Shown here: in pieces, positions 1 to 8,190 of the stretch
Layout: each line of letters opens with the position of its first letter
Position numbering within the stretch: the first letter of the stretch is position 1
DNA from: RPRB01 sp035519675
GTDB lineage: Bacteria > Myxococcota > Myxococcia > Myxococcales > Myxococcaceae
Reading direction: 5' to 3'
DNA: 64,000 nt
Assembly: GCA_035519675.1 (NCBI GenBank)
Contig: DATIWB010000020.1
Coordinates: forward strand, 1-64,000
Notes under the pieces: generated by a model
Told to the model about the DNA's origin: nothing
The model's input: only the letters and a program-made list of their open reading frames with translations
The model's database searches: none
Translations under genes and position numbers: made by a program

Positions 1-616
1 GGCACAGCGCTCCGCTCTTCCCTGCCCCGAGGACGGCAATCCGCATCCCGGGCCTCGCATGCCGCGCCACCAGCGCCGGCGCGCCGCAGACGTCGAGCGC
101 GGCGAGCACCAGCGTCTCCGGCAGGTCGTCCGGGACCCGCGCCCAGATGCCGCTGGCGAAGAGGATGGCGTGACCGCGCACGTCGACCCGATCCACCTCC
201 ATCCGGACGGAGCGGACCTCGTCGATGACCAGCGGGGTGAGCGAGAGGCTGACCAGCGTGGCGATGCGCTCGCCGGGCCGCACCTTTCCCTGCGCCGGGT
301 GCTCGGGGCCGACCTCGCGCACTCGGCCGAGCAGCATCCCGCCCGAGCCGGTCACTGGATTTTGCATCTTGCCCCGGGCCCGGACGATCTCCTGGATGCG
401 CGCGACCACCGCCTCGGCCGCGCCGCCGCACGACTCGCGGATCTGCTTGAAGGATGCGGCGTCGACGTTCAGGCTCTCCACGTCGATCAGCATCTCGGAG
501 GGGCGAATCGGCAGCGACGGGTCGAGCGTCCCCGCTCGCTGGGGGAGCACGCCCGGCTCGCCGACCACCCGGCCCAGTCCGTAGGGATCGCTGGTCACCG
601 CAGGCGCGGCTAGCAC
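1..616 (-). CDS. kdd: L-erythro-3,5-diaminohexanoate dehydrogenase, 3' end cut by window edge
   Basis: The enzyme oxidises 3,5-diaminohexanoate to 5-amino-3-oxohexanoate with NAD(P) in anaerobic lysine fermentation. About 205 residues are visible, out of roughly 340-350 usual for the family. I recognise family hallmarks: Y-G-x-x-R-V near residue 12, GVLPQ at 22-26, LNVDAASF at 49-56, KMQNPVTGSGGM at 83-94, LVSLSLTPL, LFASGIW, and the start of a Rossmann motif, GAGKSGALC, at the very edge. I take the GTG at 616 as start; it lies 16 bases after the stop of the upstream esterase, with a purine-rich stretch before it. The remaining lysine-fermentation genes would be expected to the left, outside the window. 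Identity is sure; the start is moderately sure. Confidence 0.9.
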   Translation of the reverse strand, partial: MLAAPAVTSDPYGLGRVVGEPGVLPQRAGTLDPSLPIRPSEMLIDVESLNVDAASFKQIRESCGGAAEAVVARIQEIVRARGKMQNPVTGSGGMLLGRVREVGPEHPAQGKVRPGERIATLVSLSLTPLVIDEVRSVRMEVDRVDVRGHAILFASGIWARVPDDLPETLVLAALDVCGAPALVARHARPGMRIAVLGAGKSGALC

Positions 617-632
617 GACCCGCGGGGGGTCG

Positions 633-1646
633 TCACCCCTGCTCGCGCTCGAGCCGCGGGGCGACGAAGGCCAGCGAGCGATCGAAGCGATACGCCGTCC
701 CCATGTGCCCGTCCTCGTACTCCTCGTGGACCACGGTCGCCCGGCCACCCGCGACCAGGCGGGCCAGCATCCGCGCCCCCCACTGGAGGCCGAACTCGTC
801 GCGGGTCCCGCAGTCGACGAAGAGGCTCTGCAGGGCGCGGTAGGGTTCCGGGTCGCGCTCGACGAAGCGCACCGGGTCCTCGGCCAGCCAGGTGGCCCAG
901 ACCTGCTCGTCGATGCGCGCGGTGGCGAGGTCGAACGGCAGCCTGACGCCCAGCGGCTGCGCCGGGTCCGGGGAGTAGGCCGCGGCCATCGCCAGGAGGT
1001 TCACCACCGCGTGGTCGTCGCCGCCCATCTTCGTCTCGCGCACCCGCCGCTCGAACCCGTCCCACCAGGCCTGGACGCCGCCGGCGCGCGACAGGGCGGA
1101 GGCAGCCTTGGGGAACTCGGGCAGGTAGCAGTACTCGAAGTAGGCGTCGGCGGAGTGCGACACCATGTGCCCGAACATCCCGGGGAACCTTCGCACCAGC
1201 TGCCAGCCGGCGTACCCGCCCGAGCTCCTCCCCGCCACTGCCCGGGCACCGGGCGAGCGGAGCGTGGGGTAGGTGCGGTCCACGTGCCCGAGCACGTCGT
1301 GGACAATCATCTGGCCGTAGGCGCCGTTCCCCGGCGAGTCGATCCACTGGCTGCCGCCGAGCCGGGTGAGCCCGTCGGGGAACACCGTCAGGAAGGGCGG
1401 CGCGCCGGCGGCGAACAGCGCGTCCAGCCGGTCGAGGATGCTGGGCGAGAACGGCGCGGTGTTGAACCACCCCGGGCCAGATCCCATGAAGGCGTGCAGC
1501 AGGACGACCACCGGGTAGCGCGCCCCATCGGCCTGGTAGCCCGGTGGCAGGTACACCGCGCAGGGCCGATCGACCGGGTCTCCGCGTGGGTTCCCGGCCA
1601 GGGCGGCACAGTGCAGCGTCCGGATGTCGAGGTGACCGCGAGGCAC
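633..1646 (-). CDS. alpha/beta-hydrolase esterase (putative esterase family)
   Basis: A 337-residue cytoplasmic hydrolase of the esterase D/enterochelin-esterase group (PF00756 type). It carries VVVLLHAFMGSG (oxyanion loop, about 46-57), a nucleophile elbow G-R-S-S-G-G at 139-144 (Ser141 in G-x-S-x-G), a possible acid in GTRDEF, and a late histidine in EDGHMGT. There is no signal peptide. It lies between the uracil-DNA glycosylase gene (18 bases upstream) and kdd on the same strand, so the three could be co-transcribed, although no biochemical link is evident. The substrate cannot be told from sequence; carboxylic esters or S-formylglutathione-type thioesters are possible. Confidence 0.8.
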   Translation of the reverse strand: MPRGHLDIRTLHCAALAGNPRGDPVDRPCAVYLPPGYQADGARYPVVVLLHAFMGSGPGWFNTAPFSPSILDRLDALFAAGAPPFLTVFPDGLTRLGGSQWIDSPGNGAYGQMIVHDVLGHVDRTYPTLRSPGARAVAGRSSGGYAGWQLVRRFPGMFGHMVSHSADAYFEYCYLPEFPKAASALSRAGGVQAWWDGFERRVRETKMGGDDHAVVNLLAMAAAYSPDPAQPLGVRLPFDLATARIDEQVWATWLAEDPVRFVERDPEPYRALQSLFVDCGTRDEFGLQWGARMLARLVAGGRATVVHEEYEDGHMGTAYRFDRSLAFVAPRLEREQG

Positions 1647-1664
1647 GGCTGGGCGAGTCTGCCC

Positions 1665-2474
1665 TCAGGCGGCAGGCTTCGGGAAGCGCGCCATGACCGC
1701 CTGGAGGTCCGTCCAGGCCGCCTTCTTCTCTGCCGGGTTGCGGAGCAGGTAGGCGGGATGGAAGGTGGGCATGAGAGGAATGCCCACGTACTGGCGCCAC
1801 TGGCCCCGGAGCCGGGTGATGGGAGTGTTCGTCCGCAGAAGCGTCTGGGCGGCGAACTTCCCCAGCGCCACGATGACCTCGGGCCGGATGGCGTGGAGCT
1901 GCGCCTCGAGGAACGGCTGACAGGACTGGATCTCGTCCGGCTCCGGGTTGCGATTCCCGGGCGGGCGGCACTTCACCACGTTGCAGATATAGACCTCGTC
2001 ACGGCTGTAGCCCATCGCGGCAATCATCCTGGTGAGCAACTGTCCCGCAGCGCCGACGAAGGGGATGCCCTGGTTGTCCTCCTCGGCCCCCGGCCCCTCA
2101 CCCACGAAGACCAGCCGGGCCACGGGGTTCCCCACCCCGAATACGAGATTCCTTCGCCCAGAGCACAGCTTGCAGCGCTGGCAGTCGCCCAGCTCCTTGC
2201 GGACCTCGTCGAGCCGGGGCGGCTCGTCCGCAGGAAGGGCTGCCCCGGGCGCTGCAGCCTCGGCCGACCGAGACGGAGCGGGCAAGAGGGCCTGGACGAT
2301 GGACTCCTGGAGCGTGACCGGGATTGACATCGCGGCGGCGATCGCCGCGAGGGCCCCGTCCTCGGAGGTGCTCAGCTCCTCCCCCGCGGAGTCGCGATGC
2401 CAGCCCAGGTAGCGCCGCACGTCCGTCAGAACCTGCGCGAGCGAATCGAATCCGGGAACAACCTCGTCCGCCAC
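1665..2474 (-). CDS. uracil-DNA glycosylase, family 4 (Fe-S type)
   Basis: Removes uracil from DNA as the first step of base excision repair. Family-4 signatures are present: GEGPGAEEDNQGIPFVG, CNVVKCRPPGNRNP and the C-terminal TFHPAYLLRNP containing the active-site histidine. Cysteines in DCQRCKLC, ICNVVKC and SCQPF supply the expected 4Fe-4S ligands. The catalytic core fills the C-terminal ~180 residues; the N-terminal ~85 are a low-complexity Ala/Pro/Glu leader. The GTG at 2474 is preferred because AGGGGAGG lies about ten bases upstream; an in-frame GTG at 2522 would add 16 residues. The product is 269 residues from the preferred start. Confidence 0.9.
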   Translation of the reverse strand: MADEVVPGFDSLAQVLTDVRRYLGWHRDSAGEELSTSEDGALAAIAAAMSIPVTLQESIVQALLPAPSRSAEAAAPGAALPADEPPRLDEVRKELGDCQRCKLCSGRRNLVFGVGNPVARLVFVGEGPGAEEDNQGIPFVGAAGQLLTRMIAAMGYSRDEVYICNVVKCRPPGNRNPEPDEIQSCQPFLEAQLHAIRPEVIVALGKFAAQTLLRTNTPITRLRGQWRQYVGIPLMPTFHPAYLLRNPAEKKAAWTDLQAVMARFPKPAA

Positions 2475-2622
2475 CTGTGATGTCCCTCCCCTGCCGAACG
2501 CTGCGGGGAGGCACTCTGTCACCCGGATCCGACGCGCCGAGCCGTGGGGGACAACGCCGAGGGTCTGGCTGACGACGGATCTCCGGGCTGCCCTGCTCGC
2601 GACGCCGGAGCCGGAGGGCTGC

Positions 2623-3870
2623 TTAGTTCGAGGGCACGGCGAGCGCGGCGGCGGAACGGACCGCCGCGATCCGGTCCCAGAGTCCGGCGGCGACCGCGTC
2701 CTTGCTGCCGGAGAGCTCGAGTCGGCCCCCGGCGCGGTCCACGACGATGACGACGTTGGTGTCCACGCCGAATCCCGCGTCCGACCGGGTCACGTCGTTG
2801 GCGACGATGAGGTCGAGGCCTTTCCGCAGCAGCTTCGCGGTGGCGTTCTCCACCACGTTCTCGGTCTCGGCGGCGAAGCCGACGATCAGCGGGCGGCGCC
2901 CGAGGAGGCGGGCTCGCTCGGCAGCGAGGGCCAGCACGTCGGGCGTCCGGAGCAAGGCCAGCGGCGCGTCGGCCCCGGGCTCGTCCTTCTTCACCTTCTG
3001 CTCGGCGCGGTGTGCCGGACGCCAGTCGCTCACCGCCGCGGTCGCCACCAGCACGTCGGTGCGCTCGAGGCGAGACAGCACCGCATCGCGCATGTCCTCG
3101 GCACTGACCACGTCCACCACCTCGAGTCCCGCGCGGTCCACCCCACCCACCGGACCGAGCACCACCGTCACCTGCGCTCCGCGCGCCCGCGCCGCCCGTG
3201 CCACCGCCAGCCCCATCTTCCCGGTGCTGGGGTTGCTGATGAACCGGACCGGGTCGAGGAACTCGCGGGTCGGACCCGCGGTGACCAGCACCCGCATGCC
3301 GGCCAGGGGACCGTCGCCCAGCAGCTCGGCCGCCGCGTCGGCGATCTGCTCCGGCTCGCTCAGCCGTCCCGAGCCGACCTCTCCGCACGCCAGCAGCCCG
3401 GCCCCGGGACCGACGAACCGGTAGCGCGCGTCCTTCGCCAGCACCGCCAGGTTGCGCTGCGTGGCCGGCTGCTCCCACATCGCGGTGTTCATCGCCGGGG
3501 CGAGCAGCACCGTGCCGCGGTAGGCGAGCAGGGTCGCGGTGAGCGCATCGTTCCCCATTCCAGCGACGATGCGCGCCAGGAGGTCCGCCGTCGCCGGCGC
3601 GACCACGAACAGCTCGGTCCAGCGCGCGAACTCGATGTGCCCGAACGCCGCCTCCTGCGAGGCGTCGAGGAGGTCGGTGAGCACCGGGTGGCCGCTGAGC
3701 GCCTGGAAGGTCAGCGGCGTCACGAACGAGGTCGCCGCGGGCGTCATCGCCACCCGGACCTGCGCACCCGAGCGCTGCAGCGCACGCACCAGCTCGGCGG
3801 CCTTGTACGCCGCGATGCCGCCACCGACGCCCAGCCCGATGCGCCGGCCCTGGAGCACGCTCCGGTCCAT
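2623..3870 (-). CDS. coaBC: bifunctional phosphopantothenoylcysteine decarboxylase / phosphopantothenate-cysteine ligase
   Basis: Catalyses two consecutive steps of coenzyme A synthesis: CTP-dependent joining of cysteine to phosphopantothenate (CoaB) and FMN-dependent decarboxylation (CoaC). The N-terminal CoaC half shows GVGGGIAAYKAAEL, the active-site His in AFGHIEFARW, LLAPAMNTAMW and CGEVGSGRL. The CoaB half shows VLVTAGPTREFLDPVRF, SNPSTGKMG, GFAAETEN and a Lys-rich KKDEPGAD segment. Length is 415 residues, normal for the fusion. The ATG at 3870 gives a canonical N-terminus; the same frame stays open further upstream but would overlap the next gene and has no domain there. It sits 41 bases after the end of the upstream repeat protein. 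Confidence 0.96.
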   Translation of the reverse strand: MDRSVLQGRRIGLGVGGGIAAYKAAELVRALQRSGAQVRVAMTPAATSFVTPLTFQALSGHPVLTDLLDASQEAAFGHIEFARWTELFVVAPATADLLARIVAGMGNDALTATLLAYRGTVLLAPAMNTAMWEQPATQRNLAVLAKDARYRFVGPGAGLLACGEVGSGRLSEPEQIADAAAELLGDGPLAGMRVLVTAGPTREFLDPVRFISNPSTGKMGLAVARAARARGAQVTVVLGPVGGVDRAGLEVVDVVSAEDMRDAVLSRLERTDVLVATAAVSDWRPAHRAEQKVKKDEPGADAPLALLRTPDVLALAAERARLLGRRPLIVGFAAETENVVENATAKLLRKGLDLIVANDVTRSDAGFGVDTNVVIVVDRAGGRLELSGSKDAVAAGLWDRIAAVRSAAALAVPSN

Positions 3871-3911
3871 CTGCAGAGAAGGCTTAGCCTCGGCCTCGGG
3901 CCCCGGCAACT

Positions 3912-5801
3912 TCACAGCGAGAGCCGAGTCGCCCCCGACACCTGGACCGTCCGCAGCACCTTCGTCCCCTGCCGGAGTCCCACCACCGTCCACGTTCCGG
4001 GGCTGAGCCCGTCGAAGCGCGCCGAGCGCTCCACCCCGAACAGCAGCTGGCCCTCGCCCCGGGGCCCCGGGCGCTCGCTGGAGATGGGCCCGGCGACGGC
4101 GCCCTTCTCCACCCACAGCGCCTCCACCGGCGCATCGACGTCGACCTCGAGGCTCGCCGCGCCGGGGCCACCGCCGAGCACGATGCCGGCCGAGGGGACC
4201 CGGACGAACCAGACCCGGCCGGGCTGGGCCTCGGTGGACGCGCTGTACTCTCCGGCGAGCGCCCTGGCGACCACCGTCCCGTCCTCCCCGGTCGTCCAGG
4301 AGTAGCTCCGCAGGCCCGCCAGCTGCACCGCCCGGCCGCGCGCGGGCGTGCCGTCCGGAGCGAAGACCTGCACCCGGACCGGCTGCTCGCCGACGAGGAC
4401 GATCTCCAGCTGTGCGCCGAGCCGCGCCTCGGCACTGCCCGCCAGCTCCCCCTGCACTGCGTGGACGGTGATTGGCCCTCCGGACGGCGGGGGGTCAGTG
4501 ACGGGGAGGGTGAAGGCCCCGGTCGCGTCGGACCGGGTCGTGGCTCCACCGGCGCTCACCTCGGCGTTCGCTGCCGGCCGGCCGGCGCCGAGCATCACCC
4601 GGCCCTGCAGAGCCGGGGCGGGCTTCATCGCGATGTCGCCCAGCTCCGACACCGTTCCCCCCGCGGTGACGGTGCGGGTGAGCATCCCGTGGGCCGCGAC
4701 GCGGAGCTCTACCAGCCCCTCGCGCGGCTCGAGCGGCATCGCGAACCGACCGTCCTCGGCCTCGAACGGGCGGCCCTCGACCGAGAAGGTCCGGAGCGGC
4801 TCGCCCCCCGGCCCCAGCACCCGGCCGCGGAACACCGGGCGGTCGCGGAGCACCAGCCGGACGTCACTCTGTCCAGCGCGGGCGGTCATCGGCGTGTCGA
4901 GCGCCAGCTCCGGGGTGCGGGCCGTCAACCGGTGGTCTCGCCCGGTCCGGAGGCCCTTCAGGATGAAGGTCCCGTCCTGGCCGCTTCGCGCCGGAAGCCC
5001 CTCCGCCGGCTCGACCCCGACGAACGCCCCGGCGACCGGAGCCCCGGCCCGGTTCACCACCGTGCCCCGGACCACGCCCACGACCGGCAGGAGCAGCAGG
5101 ACCCGGGCGACGGTGCCTTCCGGGACGTCCAGCTCGACGCCGCTACGTGCGCCGGTCTCCTCGAGCAGCGCCTCCACCTCGAGCCGCCCGCCGGGCAATC
5201 CGAGGAAGCGCAGCGCGCCGCTGGCGTCGGTGACGCGGTCGGAGTGGAACAGCGCTGCCTCCCCGCCCCGCTGGCGGGCGGTCAGGGTGGCGCCGGCCAC
5301 CGGGCGCCCCTCGGAGAGCACCTGGACCTCGAGGCCCGCGCGCGGCGCGAGGCGCAGCTCGACGTTCGTCGCCGGAGCTCGGACCTCGGTGCTGGCGAAC
5401 CCCAGGTCCGAATGGTGGGCCTCGAGGCGAACTGTCGCGCCCTCCTCGGCCTCGAGCTGGAACCGGCCCTCGCCGTCCGTCCGGGCCTCCAGCCCCGATG
5501 GCGCAACTGCCACGGTCACCCCGGGCGCGGGCTGCCCGGCCTGCGTCGACACCCGGCCCGCGAGGCGGGCAGAGCGCACCTCGGGGCGCGGCGGCGGCGG
5601 CATGGTCGGGCGTGCCGACGCCACGGGCGCACCCCCCGGAGCCGCCGTGCCCGGAGCCCTCGCCGCAGGTCCAGCCGGGGCAGCGCGGTGAAGGCGCAGC
5701 CCCCAGAGCCCCACCGCCAGCAGCACCACAAAGGCGACGACCCACGGCCAGAGCCGCCGCTTCCGGTACGAGGTCGGGACCTCGAGCGTGCGCGGGCTCA
5801 C
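3912..5801 (-). CDS. membrane-anchored protein with serial carboxypeptidase-regulatory-like domains
   Basis: A 629-residue protein with a short basic N-terminus, one membrane helix at about 18-36 (WPWVVAFVVLLAVGLWGL), an Ala/Pro linker, then a chain of beta-sandwich repeats. Phrases such as LAGRVSTQAGQPAPGVTVAV, VRGTVVNRAGAPVAGAFVGV and FRGRVLGPGGEPLRTF mark at least five CarboxypepD_reg/Cna-B-like units, which are usually extracytoplasmic adhesion or scaffolding modules. No catalytic residues are seen. Its GTG start at 5801 follows the stop of the PP2C phosphatase gene by one base, with GGAGG within the end of that gene, so translation is probably coupled. The specific role is unknown. Confidence 0.75.
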   Translation of the reverse strand: MSPRTLEVPTSYRKRRLWPWVVAFVVLLAVGLWGLRLHRAAPAGPAARAPGTAAPGGAPVASARPTMPPPPRPEVRSARLAGRVSTQAGQPAPGVTVAVAPSGLEARTDGEGRFQLEAEEGATVRLEAHHSDLGFASTEVRAPATNVELRLAPRAGLEVQVLSEGRPVAGATLTARQRGGEAALFHSDRVTDASGALRFLGLPGGRLEVEALLEETGARSGVELDVPEGTVARVLLLLPVVGVVRGTVVNRAGAPVAGAFVGVEPAEGLPARSGQDGTFILKGLRTGRDHRLTARTPELALDTPMTARAGQSDVRLVLRDRPVFRGRVLGPGGEPLRTFSVEGRPFEAEDGRFAMPLEPREGLVELRVAAHGMLTRTVTAGGTVSELGDIAMKPAPALQGRVMLGAGRPAANAEVSAGGATTRSDATGAFTLPVTDPPPSGGPITVHAVQGELAGSAEARLGAQLEIVLVGEQPVRVQVFAPDGTPARGRAVQLAGLRSYSWTTGEDGTVVARALAGEYSASTEAQPGRVWFVRVPSAGIVLGGGPGAASLEVDVDAPVEALWVEKGAVAGPISSERPGPRGEGQLLFGVERSARFDGLSPGTWTVVGLRQGTKVLRTVQVSGATRLSL

Positions 5802-5802
5802 C

Positions 5803-7074
5803 TCACTCCTCCGCGAACGGCTGCACCGCCTGCGCCGCGGCGAGCTCCTGCCGCACCTCGGACAGCTCGTTGTTCGTCGCCCGCAGCCGGTCGGACAGCA
5901 CCTGCACGAAGCTCCAGAGGAGCTTCACCGCCAGGATCGGCTCGCGCTTCATGAGCTGCATCAGCTCGGCGCGGGCGATCACCATCGCCCGGGTCGGCTC
6001 CAGCGCTCGCACCGTGGCACTCCTCGGCGCGTGGTCCACCAGTCCCATCTCGCCAAAGTGGCCACCGGCGCGCAGCTCGGCGACGCTCACCCCGCCGGTC
6101 TCCACCCGCACCCGGCCGCGCACCACGATGAACAGCTCGTCCCCGGACTGGCCCTCGGTGAGGATCTCCGAGTCCGCAGGGAAGCTCCGGGTCGAGGCGA
6201 TGGAGAGGATCGCCGTCTGCTCCTTGTAGGTGAGGTGGCGGAAGATGGGGATGCTCTTCAGCACCTCCATCCGGCTGGTGGTCTCCTCCAGCTCCTCGAG
6301 CGGCGCCCCGCCGTCGGAGATGCCCACCACGACCACCGTCACGTTGTCCTTGCCGCCGCGCTCGTTGGCCAGGGCGACGAGCTTCGCCGGCAGCTCGGCG
6401 AGGGGAATGTCGTCGATGACCGTCGGCAGCTCGTCGTCGGGGACGTAGCCGTGGAGCCCGTCGGAGCAGAGGAGGAACAGGTCCTTGGGGAGCAGGTCCA
6501 CCATCAGGGTGTCGACCTGGACCGACTCCTGGATGCCCACCGCGCGGGTGATGACGTTGCGAAGCTGCGAGGCCTGCGCCTGCTCGCGGGTCAGCGTGCC
6601 CGCCTTGAGCTGCGCGGCGATGAGGGTGTGGTCCTCGGTGAGCCGGTGCGCCTGGCCGCCGCGGAGCAGGTACACCCGGCTGTCCCCCACGTGTCCCACG
6701 ATGGCCTTGGTGCCGGCCAGCACCAGGCACACCACGGTGGTGCCCATCCCCCGCTTGCTCGGGTCGGCCGCGGCGAGCCGGTAGACCTCGGCGCAGGCGC
6801 GCTGGATGGCGGTCTCGACCAGGGCCGCCGCCGCGGCGCGTGCCTCCGAGGTGCTGGCCTGGCCGAGGTCCTCGAGCACCTGCCGCCCGGCGGTGAGCTG
6901 CTGCCGCACCACCTCGACCGCCCGCTGGCTCGCCACCTCACCCGCGGCGTGGCCACCCATCCCGTCGGCGACGACGAAGAGACCGAGCTCGGAGTCGACG
7001 GCGAAGGCGTCCTCGTTGTGCTGGCGCTTCCGCCCGACGTCGGTCAGGCCGTAGGCCTCGGCGGTCAGGGCCAC
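5803..7074 (-). CDS. PP2C-type protein phosphatase fused to a cyclic-nucleotide-binding domain
   Basis: The N-terminal ~245 residues form a metal-dependent Ser/Thr phosphatase: RQHNEDAF, VVADGMGGHAAGE, GHVGDSRVYLLRGG, LLCSDGLHGYV and GGKDNVTVV are the usual metal and phosphate motifs. After a short linker, about residues 275-400 are a cNMP-binding domain with a phosphate-binding cassette GEMGLVDHAPRSATV. The last ~25 residues are a probable coiled segment. A soluble phosphatase gated by cAMP, cGMP or c-di-GMP would counteract the Ser/Thr kinases common in this organism. The start is ATG at 7074; length is 423 residues. The regulatory ligand is an inference from the domain alone. Confidence 0.9.
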   Translation of the reverse strand: MALTAEAYGLTDVGRKRQHNEDAFAVDSELGLFVVADGMGGHAAGEVASQRAVEVVRQQLTAGRQVLEDLGQASTSEARAAAAALVETAIQRACAEVYRLAAADPSKRGMGTTVVCLVLAGTKAIVGHVGDSRVYLLRGGQAHRLTEDHTLIAAQLKAGTLTREQAQASQLRNVITRAVGIQESVQVDTLMVDLLPKDLFLLCSDGLHGYVPDDELPTVIDDIPLAELPAKLVALANERGGKDNVTVVVVGISDGGAPLEELEETTSRMEVLKSIPIFRHLTYKEQTAILSIASTRSFPADSEILTEGQSGDELFIVVRGRVRVETGGVSVAELRAGGHFGEMGLVDHAPRSATVRALEPTRAMVIARAELMQLMKREPILAVKLLWSFVQVLSDRLRATNNELSEVRQELAAAQAVQPFAEE

Positions 7075-7134
7075 TGGAGCGCTCCGCTCATCGCTGGCAA
7101 CCGTGCGCGGAGAATAGCGTAAAGACCAGGCCGG

Positions 7135-7746
7135 CTAGCGCCAGTTGAAGAAGAGGCCGCCCGAGAAGCCACCGATGTCGTTCGGTGAGTAGAGGCGCGG
7201 ATCCTTGTTCCACGGCTGGAGGACGCCGATGCTCAGGCCGATCACCACCCGGCCGACCCGGTAGCCACCCTCGAGCCGGCCCTCCACGGTGCCGGTGGTG
7301 CTCGTGTCCTCGTGCACCGGCGGGCCGAAGGCCGGGGCGTAGTTGGCGCCGAAGATGGTGACGCCGGCGGTGATCCGCCCGCCCACGTGCCAGCCCTGGG
7401 CCCAGTCGCCCTCGTAGGCGATCCCGCCCTGGATGTGCCACTGGTGCAGCTCGGTGAGGGGCGGGTCGGCGTTCTCGTTGGTGACGCTCCGCTTGCCCAC
7501 CGCCCAGCCACCACCGCCCTCGACGATGAGGTTCAGGCTGTCGATCCGCTGCTGCACCACCGGGATGTGCCAGGCGATGCGGAGCTCGGGAGTGATGTTC
7601 CCGTTCTGGAAGAAGGTCAGGATCGCGACCTCCCGGGGCAGCCAGGCCGGAACCAGCGCGGGAGGCTTTTCGGCCGCCCGCTGGGCCAGGGCGGGGGCCC
7701 CGAGGAGGACGGCTGCCAGGAGGACGAGAGGGGGAACTCGGTGCAT
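7135..7746 (-). CDS. secreted or outer-membrane protein of unknown function
   Basis: A 203-residue product with a clear signal peptide (MHRVPPLVLLAAVLLGAPALAQ). The mature part has alternating aromatic/glycine strands (HIQGGIAYEGDWAQGWHVGG, GRLEGGYRVGRVVIGLSIGV) and ends in F-F-N-W-R, as expected of a small outer-membrane beta-barrel. I choose the ATG at 7746 because it begins the signal sequence; another ATG at 7788 would put 14 hydrophilic residues ahead of it. I do not recognise the family. It is followed at a distance of 60 bases by the PP2C gene on the same strand. Confidence 0.65.
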   Translation of the reverse strand: MHRVPPLVLLAAVLLGAPALAQRAAEKPPALVPAWLPREVAILTFFQNGNITPELRIAWHIPVVQQRIDSLNLIVEGGGGWAVGKRSVTNENADPPLTELHQWHIQGGIAYEGDWAQGWHVGGRITAGVTIFGANYAPAFGPPVHEDTSTTGTVEGRLEGGYRVGRVVIGLSIGVLQPWNKDPRLYSPNDIGGFSGGLFFNWR

Positions 7747-7904
7747 AAGTGGGCAGTCGCCTTGGCAGTTTTCCAAGGACATTGTCAACGGTCAGCCACG
7801 TCGACTAGAGACCGCCACTCGTGGTCAGCGCATACCCCACGATGCCGGTGCGACCCACCCCTTCCGGGGCGACAGGGAGCCGGCGCGAGGAGTCTCTCCA
7901 GGAC

Positions 7905-8093
7905 ATGGCACTCAAGACCATCAAGGCCCGGGCGGCACAGGCCGCCGAGCTGCTCGAGTCGCTGAAACGGCTGGCGCGGGTGCGGCGGGAGGCATGCAGC
8001 TCCCCGGTGCTCGTCGTCTACGGGCAGAACGAGGCCGCCAGCATCTACTTCGAAGGCGAGGACGGCACTCCCCGAACCGGCCGGGGCCACTGA
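7905..8093 (+). CDS. small hypothetical protein
   Basis: A 62-residue ORF with AGGAG about 12 bases before its ATG. The first ~30 residues (KARAAQAAELLESLKRLARVRR) form a likely amphipathic helix or short coiled coil; the second half (SSPVLVVYGQNEAASIYF) looks like two beta strands. No family is recognised. It stands alone between a minus-strand envelope gene and the TolC-type gene and shares their base composition. It is plausible but not certain to be a real gene. Confidence 0.45.
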   Translation: MALKTIKARAAQAAELLESLKRLARVRREACSSPVLVVYGQNEAASIYFEGEDGTPRTGRGH

Positions 8094-8190
8094 CGCCGGG
8101 GGGCGGTCGGGCTCCAGTTTCCTTGAGTTCGCGGATCCTTGTGTGTAGAGCCCCGGGACTGATCCGACTCATCTCCTCGGGGTTTGCTCG

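Noticed and set aside
705..4305. Long open frames on the plus strand opposite the UDG, esterase and coaBC genes
   Set aside because: Composition is Arg/Pro/Gly-rich without domains; they mirror well-supported minus-strand genes, as expected in very GC-rich DNA.
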